Assembly: GCF_001665295.1 (NCBI RefSeq)
Contig: NZ_LZSE01000034.1
Coordinates: 267,044 to 331,043 of the forward strand
Reading direction: 5' to 3'
DNA: 64,000 nt
From: Mycobacterium sp. 1554424.7
GTDB lineage: Bacteria > Actinomycetota > Actinomycetes > Mycobacteriales > Mycobacteriaceae
The notes below the pieces were generated by a model. It saw nothing but the letters and a program-made list of their open reading frames with translations, made no database searches and was not told the DNA's origin. Positions 32,107 through 40,787 of the stretch are shown here, one piece after another (the stretch's first letter is position 1; every line of letters begins with the position of its first letter). Position numbers and translations under genes: made by a program.

Positions 32107-35100
32107 TCAGTTCATAACCTCTGCCCACGCGATATGCCCCTGAAAGCCGAGCGTTTTCGCCATGTCGCGGTAGCGATCCCGGCCGTTGCGGTAGGCGGCC
32201 TCGGCGCCGCGAGTCCGCGCCAGCAGCGCCCGCAGCCGCAACAGCCAGATGTCGCGCATCACCAGACCCTCGTCGGCGGGCGCGGCCGCCAGCCGCTCGA
32301 TCGCGGCCTCGGCTTCTGCCACGTCACCGTCGGCCCCGCGGTCGAGCAACGTTTCCACCAGCACACCGGTCACGGGAATGCCCCACAGCAGCAGTCGTCC
32401 GTCGCGGAACACATGGTCGCCCGTGGCGCGCATGAGCGGGATGGCCTCGTCACGCTCTCCGCGCCTGGCCCTTTCACGCGCCAGGTAGACCTGGATGCTC
32501 GGCAAATCGCACAGGTTGTGCCCTCGGTTCATGAACACTTCGCCGACCTCGACCGCGAGTTGTTGTCCGCGGTCACGCTCCGCAGGCTCATGGCGATGCA
32601 TCAGCGCAAGGCCCAGCGCCGCCCCGATGAAGCCCACCACGACGTCATCACTGGATCGCTCGGCGATCCGCAGAGCACCCTCGATCTCTTGTAGGGCAAA
32701 GTCATTGGGGCTTAGCACGCCAAACGGTATGCCAAGCAAATAGACGTAGCCGACGGCCCCGGCGTAGGACGCGGGATCAATGCGTTGCGCCATTGGGATG
32801 CCGTCCCGTAGGTCCTCGGGCCATCCGGGGCGGCCCAGGAAATAGCGGGCCATCCCCCGCGACGTGATGGCGAGCGCTAACGGCGACCCGACCAGGAAGT
32901 TGCCTCGCGACGGATCGCCGTCGGCCAGGTCGACAACGGCCTGGGAGCAGCGCAGCACGTCGCGCCACCGGCCGTTTTCGATGTGACCGTAGATCACCGG
33001 GAAAGAAAGCCCTACCGTCAGGTTCGCATCTTCGAGCGCCTCGGCGAGGGCCCAGGCTTCCGATGCCAGCTGCGACGACTCGCGCAGCCGGTCCCGATGC
33101 GCGTGGCCCACCACCAACCCTGCCGTGGCGATCCCCAGCGACGCCTTGTCCCCGACGGCGTTGCACAAATCCCGCAATTCATCGAAGCGGTCACCGGCGG
33201 CGTCGGCGTTGACTCGCCAGCCCGTCCCGCACAGCATCGTGCGCGGGGCGATGCGCATGGCGGCCCGGTGCGGGGGGTCGGCGGGTAGGGCGTCGGCGAT
33301 GTCTGCCGCCCGCTCCCAGCTCAGTCGCGCCGCCTTGATGTCCCGGTTGGTCGCCCACGTCGCGGCGCGCATGTGCCAGCCGTAGGCGGCTTGCAAATCG
33401 CCGGCGGCCTCAAGGTGTTCGGCGATCAGCGCGGCGTTTTCGTCCGATTCCTGGTCGCCGGCCTCAATAGCGGCGGCCAGCCGTCGGTGCAGATCGGAGC
33501 GATGCGACTTGAGCTGTGCTTCGTAGGCCACCGCACGGATGAGCGGATGGTGAAAGACAAATTCCGGTTCAGGAGTGAACCGGACCTGATCGATGAGCTG
33601 GGCCGCCACCAATGCGGGAACCACCGGCTCGACACCCAGCGCGGTGAGAAGGTCCGGGCCGAACCGTGAGCCGATGACGGCTGCGGCGCTCAGGGTGCGC
33701 TTGGCTTTGCGGTCGAGCCGGTCGATGCGCGCGGCAATGGTCGCCTGCAACGTGGCGGGCACGTTCACCTCGCCAACTTCCGCCGACGACATGTAGGCGC
33801 CGGGCTCCCCGCCCAGCACGCCGCGCTCGGCCAGTTCGCGAACCAATTCCTCGGCGAAGAACGGGTTACCGGCGGCCCGCTCGGCGACTCTGCGGCCCAG
33901 TGCGTCAACCGAGGGGTCGGGGCCGAGGAGCAGCGCGACGAGGGCTGCGGTTTCTGAATCACTGAGTGGCGCAAGGGCTACGGTGTGCGCATTGGCCACT
34001 CGAGTCAGCGCCCCCTGATATTCGGGTCGATACGTGATCAGCACCAGAGAGGGCGTCTGCGGGATCACCGACAGGGAATCGGTCAGCATCGACTCGCTGA
34101 CCTCATCGATCCAGTGGGCGTCCTCAACGACGTAGACCGCAGGGATTTGGCGGGACAATCTGGCGGCGTTCACCAGCGCGGCCAGCCGCCGCCGTCGCGC
34201 ATCGGGATCGATCGCCGGAATGGCGGCGCCCGGGTCGGCGATGCCGAGCAGGTCGTCAAGCATTAGCGCGTCCTCGGGGTCGGCGTCCGACATTTGGTCC
34301 CGCACGCGCGCCCGGGCAGCCTGTGCGTCAAGGCCCTCGACGCCGGTGGCCGCACGCAACAGACGCGCCACGGCATGAAACGGGACCTGACTGGTGTGCG
34401 ACTCACAGAAGGTGCTGAACACCTGTACATCCCGGGCCGCTGCCATCGCGGCGATCTCGCGCACCAGCCGGCTCTTGCCGATGCCCGGTTCGCCCACCAC
34501 CTCGACCACAGCGCCATGTCCACCGAGGGCGCGGTCCAAAAGCCCCTCGACGGCGGACATCTCCCACCGGCGACCGATGAGATCGGACTCGGAACGTTCG
34601 GTAGCCCGACGGCGGTCCGTTATGCCCAGCAGGCGGTACGCGGTGACCGGCTCGCCGGCGCCCTTGAGGCGGACCATCTCCGGTTCGCCCAACGCCACGG
34701 CGCCATTGACCAGCCGCGCGGTGGAGACGCTGAGCATGACCCCACCCGGCGGTGCGACCGATTCCATCCGTTGGGCCAACCCGACCTGAACACCCATCGC
34801 GGTGTAACCGAAAGCGCCCGAACCGATTTCGCCGGCGATCACCTGACCGGAGTTCAGTCCCACCCGCACGAGAAGTTTCGCGCCGTCTCGGCGCTCGACC
34901 TCGGCGGCCAGCGCCTTGGCTTCCGCTTGAATGCTCAACGCCGAAAGGCATGCGCGAAAGGCATGGTCCTCCAGTGCCGCCGGGGCCCCGAAGACCGCCA
35001 TGATCCCGTCACCGGTGAACTTGTCCACGGTGCCGCCGTACCGCTGCACCACGACCGCGCAGCGGTTGGCCAGGTCGACCATGATCTCGCGCAGCCGCTC

Positions 35101-35301
35101 CGTCCCGACCGCCGCCGCGAACCCCATCGAGTCGACCACGTCGGCGAACAGCACCGTGACCTGCTTGTACTCCGCCGATCGGCTGACCTGTGTAACCGGC
35201 GCACCGCACTGATGACAGAACTTGGACTTCAGCGGCAGCTGCGTGCCACACGAAGCGCACGACGGTCCCGCCGCATTCAGCGCACCCCGCGCGTCGTCCA
35301 C
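32107..35301 (-). CDS. Zinc-ribbon/class III cyclase/AAA ATPase regulator
   Basis: A 1064-residue protein. Residues 14-36 form a zinc ribbon (CASCGTQ...CHQCGAP); 45-205 a class III nucleotide cyclase domain (VTVLFADVVDSMGF, TVDKFTGDGIMAVFGAP); then a STAND-type ATPase (VVEVVGEPGIGKSRLVREIA, YVVEDAHWIDEVS) and a long TPR-like helical C-terminus, with no DNA-binding domain. The two metal Asp and the Lys are present, but the segment YTAMGVQVGLAQRMES has Val and Gly where active cyclases have the base-selecting Asp and the transition-state Asn. Catalysis is thus doubtful. It may be a signal sensor acting by protein contact. Confidence 0.83.
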   Translation of the reverse strand: MDDARGALNAAGPSCASCGTQLPLKSKFCHQCGAPVTQVSRSAEYKQVTVLFADVVDSMGFAAAVGTERLREIMVDLANRCAVVVQRYGGTVDKFTGDGIMAVFGAPAALEDHAFRACLSALSIQAEAKALAAEVERRDGAKLLVRVGLNSGQVIAGEIGSGAFGYTAMGVQVGLAQRMESVAPPGGVMLSVSTARLVNGAVALGEPEMVRLKGAGEPVTAYRLLGITDRRRATERSESDLIGRRWEMSAVEGLLDRALGGHGAVVEVVGEPGIGKSRLVREIAAMAAARDVQVFSTFCESHTSQVPFHAVARLLRAATGVEGLDAQAARARVRDQMSDADPEDALMLDDLLGIADPGAAIPAIDPDARRRRLAALVNAARLSRQIPAVYVVEDAHWIDEVSESMLTDSLSVIPQTPSLVLITYRPEYQGALTRVANAHTVALAPLSDSETAALVALLLGPDPSVDALGRRVAERAAGNPFFAEELVRELAERGVLGGEPGAYMSSAEVGEVNVPATLQATIAARIDRLDRKAKRTLSAAAVIGSRFGPDLLTALGVEPVVPALVAAQLIDQVRFTPEPEFVFHHPLIRAVAYEAQLKSHRSDLHRRLAAAIEAGDQESDENAALIAEHLEAAGDLQAAYGWHMRAATWATNRDIKAARLSWERAADIADALPADPPHRAAMRIAPRTMLCGTGWRVNADAAGDRFDELRDLCNAVGDKASLGIATAGLVVGHAHRDRLRESSQLASEAWALAEALEDANLTVGLSFPVIYGHIENGRWRDVLRCSQAVVDLADGDPSRGNFLVGSPLALAITSRGMARYFLGRPGWPEDLRDGIPMAQRIDPASYAGAVGYVYLLGIPFGVLSPNDFALQEIEGALRIAERSSDDVVVGFIGAALGLALMHRHEPAERDRGQQLAVEVGEVFMNRGHNLCDLPSIQVYLARERARRGERDEAIPLMRATGDHVFRDGRLLLWGIPVTGVLVETLLDRGADGDVAEAEAAIERLAAAPADEGLVMRDIWLLRLRALLARTRGAEAAYRNGRDRYRDMAKTLGFQGHIAWAEVMN

Positions 35302-35453
35302 GCCAATATGTTGTCACTGCGGGTCAATGGGGGCCTCGTGTCAGCGGCGCAGGCTGCTGGCGGGTCGCCGACGGCAAACCAGGATTGCCCGCTAACTCCA
35401 TGCGGTACGTTCCTGAAAGGGGACTGGATCAGCGCTGATCGAGGGGAGCAGTA

Positions 35454-37034
35454 ATGAGCTTTACGGTGTGGCCGCCTGAGATCAATTCGGTACTGCTGCT
35501 TGACGGCCCGGGGTCGGGGCCGATGTTGGCGGCGGCGGCGGCCTGGGACGGCGTCGGCACCGAGTTGAATTCGGCGGCGAACGCATTCAGCTCCTTGACC
35601 GCAGACCTGGCCGGCCAGGCGTGGCAGGGCCCGGCGTCGGCATCGATGACCAGCGCCGCCGCCCGTTATGTGAACTGGCTGGGCGGGGCGGCCGCGCAAG
35701 CCGAACAGTCGGCGGCCCAGGCCCGGGCGGCCGCCGTCGCCTATGAGTCCGCGCTGGCCACGATCGTGGACCCCGGCGTGATAACGGCCAATCGCGGCCA
35801 GCTGGTGTCGCTGGTGCTCTCGAACCTGTTCGGTCAAAACGCCCCGGCGATCGCGGCCGCCGAGGCCGACTACGAGCGGATGTGGGCCCAGGACGTCGCC
35901 GCCATGGGCGGGTATCACGCCAGCGCGTCGGCGACCGTCGCGCAGTTGGGGCAGTGGGAAAAAGCGCTGGCGAATCTGCCCGGCGAATTCGTCCAGGCTC
36001 TCGAAGGCGAAGCCCACCACGTGGCCAACACGGTCTTCGGCACCATCTTCGGGCAGGCGGCCGCCCCGCCCTTCCCGGCAACGCAGACCGGGACCTACAC
36101 CGGCGGACCGTCGCTGGCCACCCGATTCGAAGAAGCCGCGCTGTACCCGGTCAAACCTCTCCTGGGTTTCTTCCCCGGGCTCGAAGCGCAACTTTCGTCG
36201 CCGAATTCGCCGTTCCTGCAGCTGTTTACCGGCGACAACCCGCTGCTTGCGGTAGGTCTGTCCAACAGGCCGCCGGCGTTGCTGCCGTTGCTGCTGGGGG
36301 AAACGGTCCAGGAGACCACGTACAACGGGATGCCCGTCGTGCAGATCACGCCGGCTCATCCGACCGGCAACTACGTGGTGGCCATTCACGGTGGCGCGTT
36401 CATCTTCGCGCCGTCGATCTTCCACTGGCTCGATTACACGGTGATGGCCTACCAAACCGGCGCGACCATCGAGGTGCCGATCTACCCGCTGCTGCAGCAG
36501 GGCGGCACCGCGGGCACGGTGGTGCCCAACATGGCCGGCTTCATCGCGTCCCAAGTCACCGCGCACCCAGGCCACGTCAGCGTGACCGGTGACTCCGCGG
36601 GCGGCAACCTCGCGCTGGCGGCCGAGGAATACGCTCTGGCCCACGGCGAGCCCGTCGCGTCGTCGATGGTTCTGCTGTCCCCGTGGCTGGATGTCACGTT
36701 CAGCAACCCGAACATCGCGTTCGTCCAGGACCCCCTGCTGCCTATTGCGCCTGGAATACAGATCGGCAAGGAGTGGGCGGGCGGCCTTTCCACGACCGAC
36801 CCCATGGTCAGTCCGCTATACGGGAACCTCGCCGGGCTCCCGCCGACGTATGTCTACACCGGCAATCTGGATTCACTGTCCCCCGACGTGCTTGTCCTGC
36901 AGAACAACGCCGCCCTGGCGCACGCCCCGTTCAACTTCGTGCTGGCCAACGGCCAGATTCACGACTGGATCATCCTCACGCTGGACGGCCCGCAGTACTG
37001 GGCGCAGATCGATCACGAACTCGGCATCGCCTAA
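35454..37034 (+). CDS. PPE protein fused to an alpha/beta-hydrolase (LipY-like lipase/esterase)
   Basis: A 526-residue protein. Residues 1-180 are a PPE domain (FTVWPPEINSVLLL; the WQGP turn in QAWQGPAS; DYERMWAQDVAAMGGYH). After a linker, residues about 290-526 form a hormone-sensitive-lipase-type hydrolase: oxyanion motif AIHGGAFIF, nucleophile GDSAGGNLALA, probable Asp in YTGNLDSL and His in NGQIHDWII. PE/PPE-lipase fusions such as LipY are exported by ESX-5 and release fatty acids from triacylglycerol; the same is inferred here. No PE partner gene is adjacent. Confidence 0.86.
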   Translation: MSFTVWPPEINSVLLLDGPGSGPMLAAAAAWDGVGTELNSAANAFSSLTADLAGQAWQGPASASMTSAAARYVNWLGGAAAQAEQSAAQARAAAVAYESALATIVDPGVITANRGQLVSLVLSNLFGQNAPAIAAAEADYERMWAQDVAAMGGYHASASATVAQLGQWEKALANLPGEFVQALEGEAHHVANTVFGTIFGQAAAPPFPATQTGTYTGGPSLATRFEEAALYPVKPLLGFFPGLEAQLSSPNSPFLQLFTGDNPLLAVGLSNRPPALLPLLLGETVQETTYNGMPVVQITPAHPTGNYVVAIHGGAFIFAPSIFHWLDYTVMAYQTGATIEVPIYPLLQQGGTAGTVVPNMAGFIASQVTAHPGHVSVTGDSAGGNLALAAEEYALAHGEPVASSMVLLSPWLDVTFSNPNIAFVQDPLLPIAPGIQIGKEWAGGLSTTDPMVSPLYGNLAGLPPTYVYTGNLDSLSPDVLVLQNNAALAHAPFNFVLANGQIHDWIILTLDGPQYWAQIDHELGIA

Positions 37035-37088
37035 CCGCGTCTCGGCGCCCTGAGCTGGCCCGAAAGGGGTGTCGCTAACATCGACTCC

Positions 37089-37622
37089 GTGGCATCCAAC
37101 GGCCCACCGGACGACTTCCACAACCAGCGGACGCGGTATGCGAACTACGGCGCCCTGGGCGGGTCCCCGCCGCCCGGTGAAGCCCCGCCGGAAACGCCGC
37201 TCGACGAGCCGGAGCAGCCCGAGGCGCTCGATCCGTTCGAGCAGCCGCCCGAGCCCACCCCGTGGTATCGGAAACCCGCCGGGATCATCGCCTGGATTGT
37301 CGCGGTTCTGATCCTGCTCGCGCTGATCGTCTACGGGCTGATGCAGCTGGTCCAGGGTGGTCAGAGCACCAGCCCCAGCCCGAGCACCACCGGCAGCACC
37401 ACGCCGACGACGACCACCACGACGACGATGACGACCACCGAATCGTCGGCGCCGCCGCCCACCAGCAGCGCCGTCGAGCCGCCGGCCCAACAGCCGACCC
37501 AGCAGCCCACGCGCCAGCCGACCTCGCAGCAGCCGACGCATCGGCACCACATGCCCCAGCTGCCGTCGGTGATCACCATTCCCGACGGGCCCGTGGTCAC
37601 GCTGCCGCCGGGCCTCTCGTAA
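37089..37622 (+). CDS. Single-pass membrane protein with Thr/Pro/Gln-rich tail
   Basis: A 177-residue protein with an acidic, Pro-rich N-terminal cytoplasmic region, one membrane helix (about 66-88, GIIAWIVAVLILLALIVYGL) and an outside tail of Thr, Pro, Ser and Gln. No domain is recognised. It starts at GTG and lies 13 nt before an Hsp70-like gene whose product has the same tail architecture, so the two probably work together at the envelope. Confidence 0.7.
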   Translation: MASNGPPDDFHNQRTRYANYGALGGSPPPGEAPPETPLDEPEQPEALDPFEQPPEPTPWYRKPAGIIAWIVAVLILLALIVYGLMQLVQGGQSTSPSPSTTGSTTPTTTTTTTMTTTESSAPPPTSSAVEPPAQQPTQQPTRQPTSQQPTHRHHMPQLPSVITIPDGPVVTLPPGLS

Positions 37623-37635
37623 TGGGGTCCGCGTT

Positions 37636-39276
37636 ATGAGCGAGGCGCTCGGGTTGTCGATCGGTGCGGCCAACCTGGTTGCGGTCCGGGAGGGCAGCGC
37701 TCCGGTGGTCCGCAGTTCGGTGTTGACGCTGTTCGAGCACCGGCCAACCGAAATCGGACTGCCGGAGGAAAACCCGAACCTGTCCGAACCGGGGCTGGTG
37801 CTGCGCGGGTTCGTCGAGCGGGTCGGCGACCGCGCGCCGCTGGTGGCGGCCGACGGGACGAAATACCTGGGCGAGGTGCTGACGGTCGAGGCGATCGAAG
37901 CGATGGCGCGCACGGTCGGCTACGGCACACCGGTCACCGTCGCGGTGCCCGCGTACTGGTCGGAGGCGCAGACCACCGCGCTGCGTGAGGAGTTCTTCGC
38001 CCAGCGGGACCTGACCCGCGGCGGCGTGGCACCGGCGTTGATCTCCGACGCCACGGCCGCGCTGGCGACGCTGCGCGGGAATCCCGGATTCCCGGCCGGC
38101 GTCGTCGCCGTGTGCGACTTCGGCGCCAGCGGGACCAGCGTCACGTTGATCAACGCCGGGTCGACCCTTGCGCAGATCGGCCCCTCGGTGCGGCATGCCG
38201 ATTTCTCCGGCGACGCGATCGATCAACTCATCCTGGAGTACGTGCGGGCGGGCGGCTCCGACGCCACGAGCACCGATCTGGCCGGCACCGCCCGAATCGG
38301 CGCGCAGGCGCGCCAGCTCGCCGACTGCCGACGGGCCAAGGAGCGGTTGTCGAGCACCGCCGCTTACGACGGCGAGGTCCGGCTGACCCGCGCCGAACTC
38401 GAACAGCTCATCTCCCAACCGCTGGACCGCTTCCTCGATACCGTGGGTGACGCGTTGCAGCGCAACGGTATTCAGCGATCCGACCTGGCGGCCGTGGCGG
38501 CCGTGGGTGGGGGCGCCGGCATCCCACTGATCGCCGCGCGACTGTCGGAACGCCTTCGGGTGCCGATCCACACCGCGCCGCAGCCCGCGTTCGCCGCCGC
38601 CGTCGGCGCGTCGGTGCTGGGCCAGCAGCAGGCCGCGGCGGGCGTCGCGACCGCCGCCAGTCCCGTCGTCGAAAACCCGACCGAAATGGTCGAGACCGCC
38701 AAGGTCGTCGACGGCGGCCCCGCCCTGGCGTGGTCGGCGGACGCGGACGAAGCCGCCGAGCCGGTGCCGTACGTCGGTCCCGACATGACCGGCGAATACG
38801 GCCGGGAGCCAACGCGATTGGGCGATGCGGACAGCGATCGCTTCGCCGCCGCGCCGCTGCCGTGGTACAAGCGCACCGCGCTGGTGTTGAGCGTCGTCGG
38901 CGCGGCCGCGGCCGTGCTGCTCGCGATCGTGTTGGCGCTGACCCTGGGCCGCGCGAAAACCCACCCGACCAACAACACCCCGCCGACCGAACCGGCGCCA
39001 CCGCAAACGTCGCAAACGGAGACGATCACGGAGCCGAACGGCACCACCACCGTGACGGTGCTGCCGCCCCCGCCACCGCCGTCGTCGACAACCCAGCCGC
39101 CGCCGACCACGACGACCAACAGCCCGGCGCCCACCACGACGACGGCGGCGCCGACCACCACGAGCGCGGCGCCGACGACCACCGCGGCCCCGACCACCAC
39201 CGCGGCACCGACGACCACGCGACAGCGGCCGCTGCCGCTGCCGCTGCCCATTCCGCAACCCCCGTTCGGCGGTTAG
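37636..39276 (+). CDS. Membrane-anchored Hsp70-like ATPase with Thr/Pro-rich outer tail
   Basis: A 546-residue protein. Residues 1-340 are an Hsp70/actin-like ATPase fold: LGLSIGAANLVAV, TVAVPAYWSEAQ, VAVCDFGASGTSVTLI and VAAVGGGAGIPLIAARL. There is no substrate-binding domain. A linker leads to a membrane helix (about 415-437, LVLSVVGAAAAVLLAIVLAL) and an outer tail of Pro and Thr. Compared with DnaK the first-loop Asp is Ser and NEPTAA is SDATAA, so ATP hydrolysis may be weak. It ends on interlocked stop codons with iniC, leaving no space for a terminator. Confidence 0.8.
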   Translation: MSEALGLSIGAANLVAVREGSAPVVRSSVLTLFEHRPTEIGLPEENPNLSEPGLVLRGFVERVGDRAPLVAADGTKYLGEVLTVEAIEAMARTVGYGTPVTVAVPAYWSEAQTTALREEFFAQRDLTRGGVAPALISDATAALATLRGNPGFPAGVVAVCDFGASGTSVTLINAGSTLAQIGPSVRHADFSGDAIDQLILEYVRAGGSDATSTDLAGTARIGAQARQLADCRRAKERLSSTAAYDGEVRLTRAELEQLISQPLDRFLDTVGDALQRNGIQRSDLAAVAAVGGGAGIPLIAARLSERLRVPIHTAPQPAFAAAVGASVLGQQQAAAGVATAASPVVENPTEMVETAKVVDGGPALAWSADADEAAEPVPYVGPDMTGEYGREPTRLGDADSDRFAAAPLPWYKRTALVLSVVGAAAAVLLAIVLALTLGRAKTHPTNNTPPTEPAPPQTSQTETITEPNGTTTVTVLPPPPPPSSTTQPPPTTTTNSPAPTTTTAAPTTTSAAPTTTAAPTTTAAPTTTRQRPLPLPLPIPQPPFGG

Positions 39277-40787
39277 CCCGGTTGGGCGTTGGACGCGTCG
39301 TAACCGCGCGCGGCGAAATCCGCCACCATCGCTTCGGCACTGCGCACCGCGGCGCGGCAGGCCTGGGTGGTAAACGGGTCGTTGAGGGGGTGCTCGGCGC
39401 GGCGGCGCCAGCGTTGGGCCGCGGCGAACGCGGCCCGCGGGCCCTCCGGGCCGTACACGTCCTCGGGGGCCAAGCCGAGCCTGCTGGCCGGGTCGGTGCC
39501 CGACCCGCCGATCACGCGGCGCAGCGAAGCGAGCTCGTCGGCGTTCAACATCGTTGGGCGCGAATGTAATTGGCTCAGCAGCCGGAGTTCCTCGAAGGCG
39601 TGGGTGTCGGCTAGCAAGGGGTCGATGTCGGCGATGATGTAGGGCGTCGCCACGATCGGGAAGGCCTCGACGAAGCGGCGCAGCGACACCAGGGCGGTGT
39701 GGGCCTTGAGCATGTCGGAGCGTTGCGCGAATTGCTGGTCGATGACCCGGCGCAGCGCGACCAGCCCGCTGCGCTCCAGCAGTTCGTCGGCCAGCCCCGC
39801 CGCGTCGGTGACCCCGGCGGCCAGCACGGCGATCGAAATGCGAATGCCGAACATGCCGAACCGCTCCAATAGTTGGGCGCGGGTGGCCGCGTCGACGGGC
39901 ATCTGGCTGTCGGCCCGCACGAAGCGGTCCGCGCTCAGCATGGCCTTGCTGAGGATCGCGCTGTCGACGCCCGCCAGCCTGCGCAGCGCGGCGAACTCAC
40001 TCTGGCGCAGCGTGCGCGCAGTCAGCGCGAGCAGTCCGGACACCGGCACCACCGCCTGGCAGATGCCGGTCTGATTCATCTCGCGGGTGAACCGTTGTGC
40101 CACGTCGGCCGCCGACAGCATCGCGTCGATGCGGCCCGCGCCGATCTCGTCGGCCCGCGACGCGACGCCGATGATGCCGAGCGCCCCGGCCGCGCCGCCG
40201 ACCAGCTGACCAATCTGCTTGAGCAGGGCAACATCCGCGGCGTTGAGGGTGCGCAACAGGAACACCACCGCGTCCACCCGGGGCACCCCGTCCGGCGGTA
40301 GCAACAGCTGCAGCGTCCGCTCGGAGGCCTCACGCGTTAGCGACGACGTCCCCGGGGTGTCGACGATGGTGGTGTCGATCAATTCTTCCGCGGGCCATTC
40401 GACGTCCAGGTCGACCACCTCCGCGGGGTTGAGGGCCGCGAAGTCGAAAGTCAGGCCCGCGCTGCGGTTGATCGGGACGTTTGCGCGCCGTCCGCCCCAA
40501 TGGTTGGCGGTGACCTTCGGCGTCGGGCCGTGCCGGAACCACGTCACGATCCGGGTGGCCTCCGTGGCGTCCGTCGGGGCGATGTCCTCTCCCACCAAAG
40601 CGTTTACCAGAGTGGACTTTCCGGCCTTGAGCGTGCCGGCCAGCGCGATGCGGATGGGCTCGTTCAGGCGCGCGCCGATACGCTCCAATTCGTAGAACAC
40701 GTCGGGACGCTGGCGATACTCCGGTTCGCCCCGGTAGGCCTGGATTGTTCCGCCGAGGATCGCGCGGACCTGATCGCTCGTGCTCAC
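39273..40787 (-). CDS. iniC: Dynamin-like GTPase IniC
   Basis: A 504-residue protein with GTPase motifs ALAGTLKAGKSTLVNALVGE (G1), IVDTPGTSSLTREA (G3) and SRAD (G4), followed by a helical stalk-like region. It is the second gene after iniA, whose stop it overlaps by 4 nt. IniC is induced with IniA and IniB by cell-wall inhibitors such as isoniazid and ethambutol; it is thought to work with IniA on the inner membrane. Confidence 0.92.
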   Translation of the reverse strand: MSTSDQVRAILGGTIQAYRGEPEYRQRPDVFYELERIGARLNEPIRIALAGTLKAGKSTLVNALVGEDIAPTDATEATRIVTWFRHGPTPKVTANHWGGRRANVPINRSAGLTFDFAALNPAEVVDLDVEWPAEELIDTTIVDTPGTSSLTREASERTLQLLLPPDGVPRVDAVVFLLRTLNAADVALLKQIGQLVGGAAGALGIIGVASRADEIGAGRIDAMLSAADVAQRFTREMNQTGICQAVVPVSGLLALTARTLRQSEFAALRRLAGVDSAILSKAMLSADRFVRADSQMPVDAATRAQLLERFGMFGIRISIAVLAAGVTDAAGLADELLERSGLVALRRVIDQQFAQRSDMLKAHTALVSLRRFVEAFPIVATPYIIADIDPLLADTHAFEELRLLSQLHSRPTMLNADELASLRRVIGGSGTDPASRLGLAPEDVYGPEGPRAAFAAAQRWRRRAEHPLNDPFTTQACRAAVRSAEAMVADFAARGYDASNAQPG

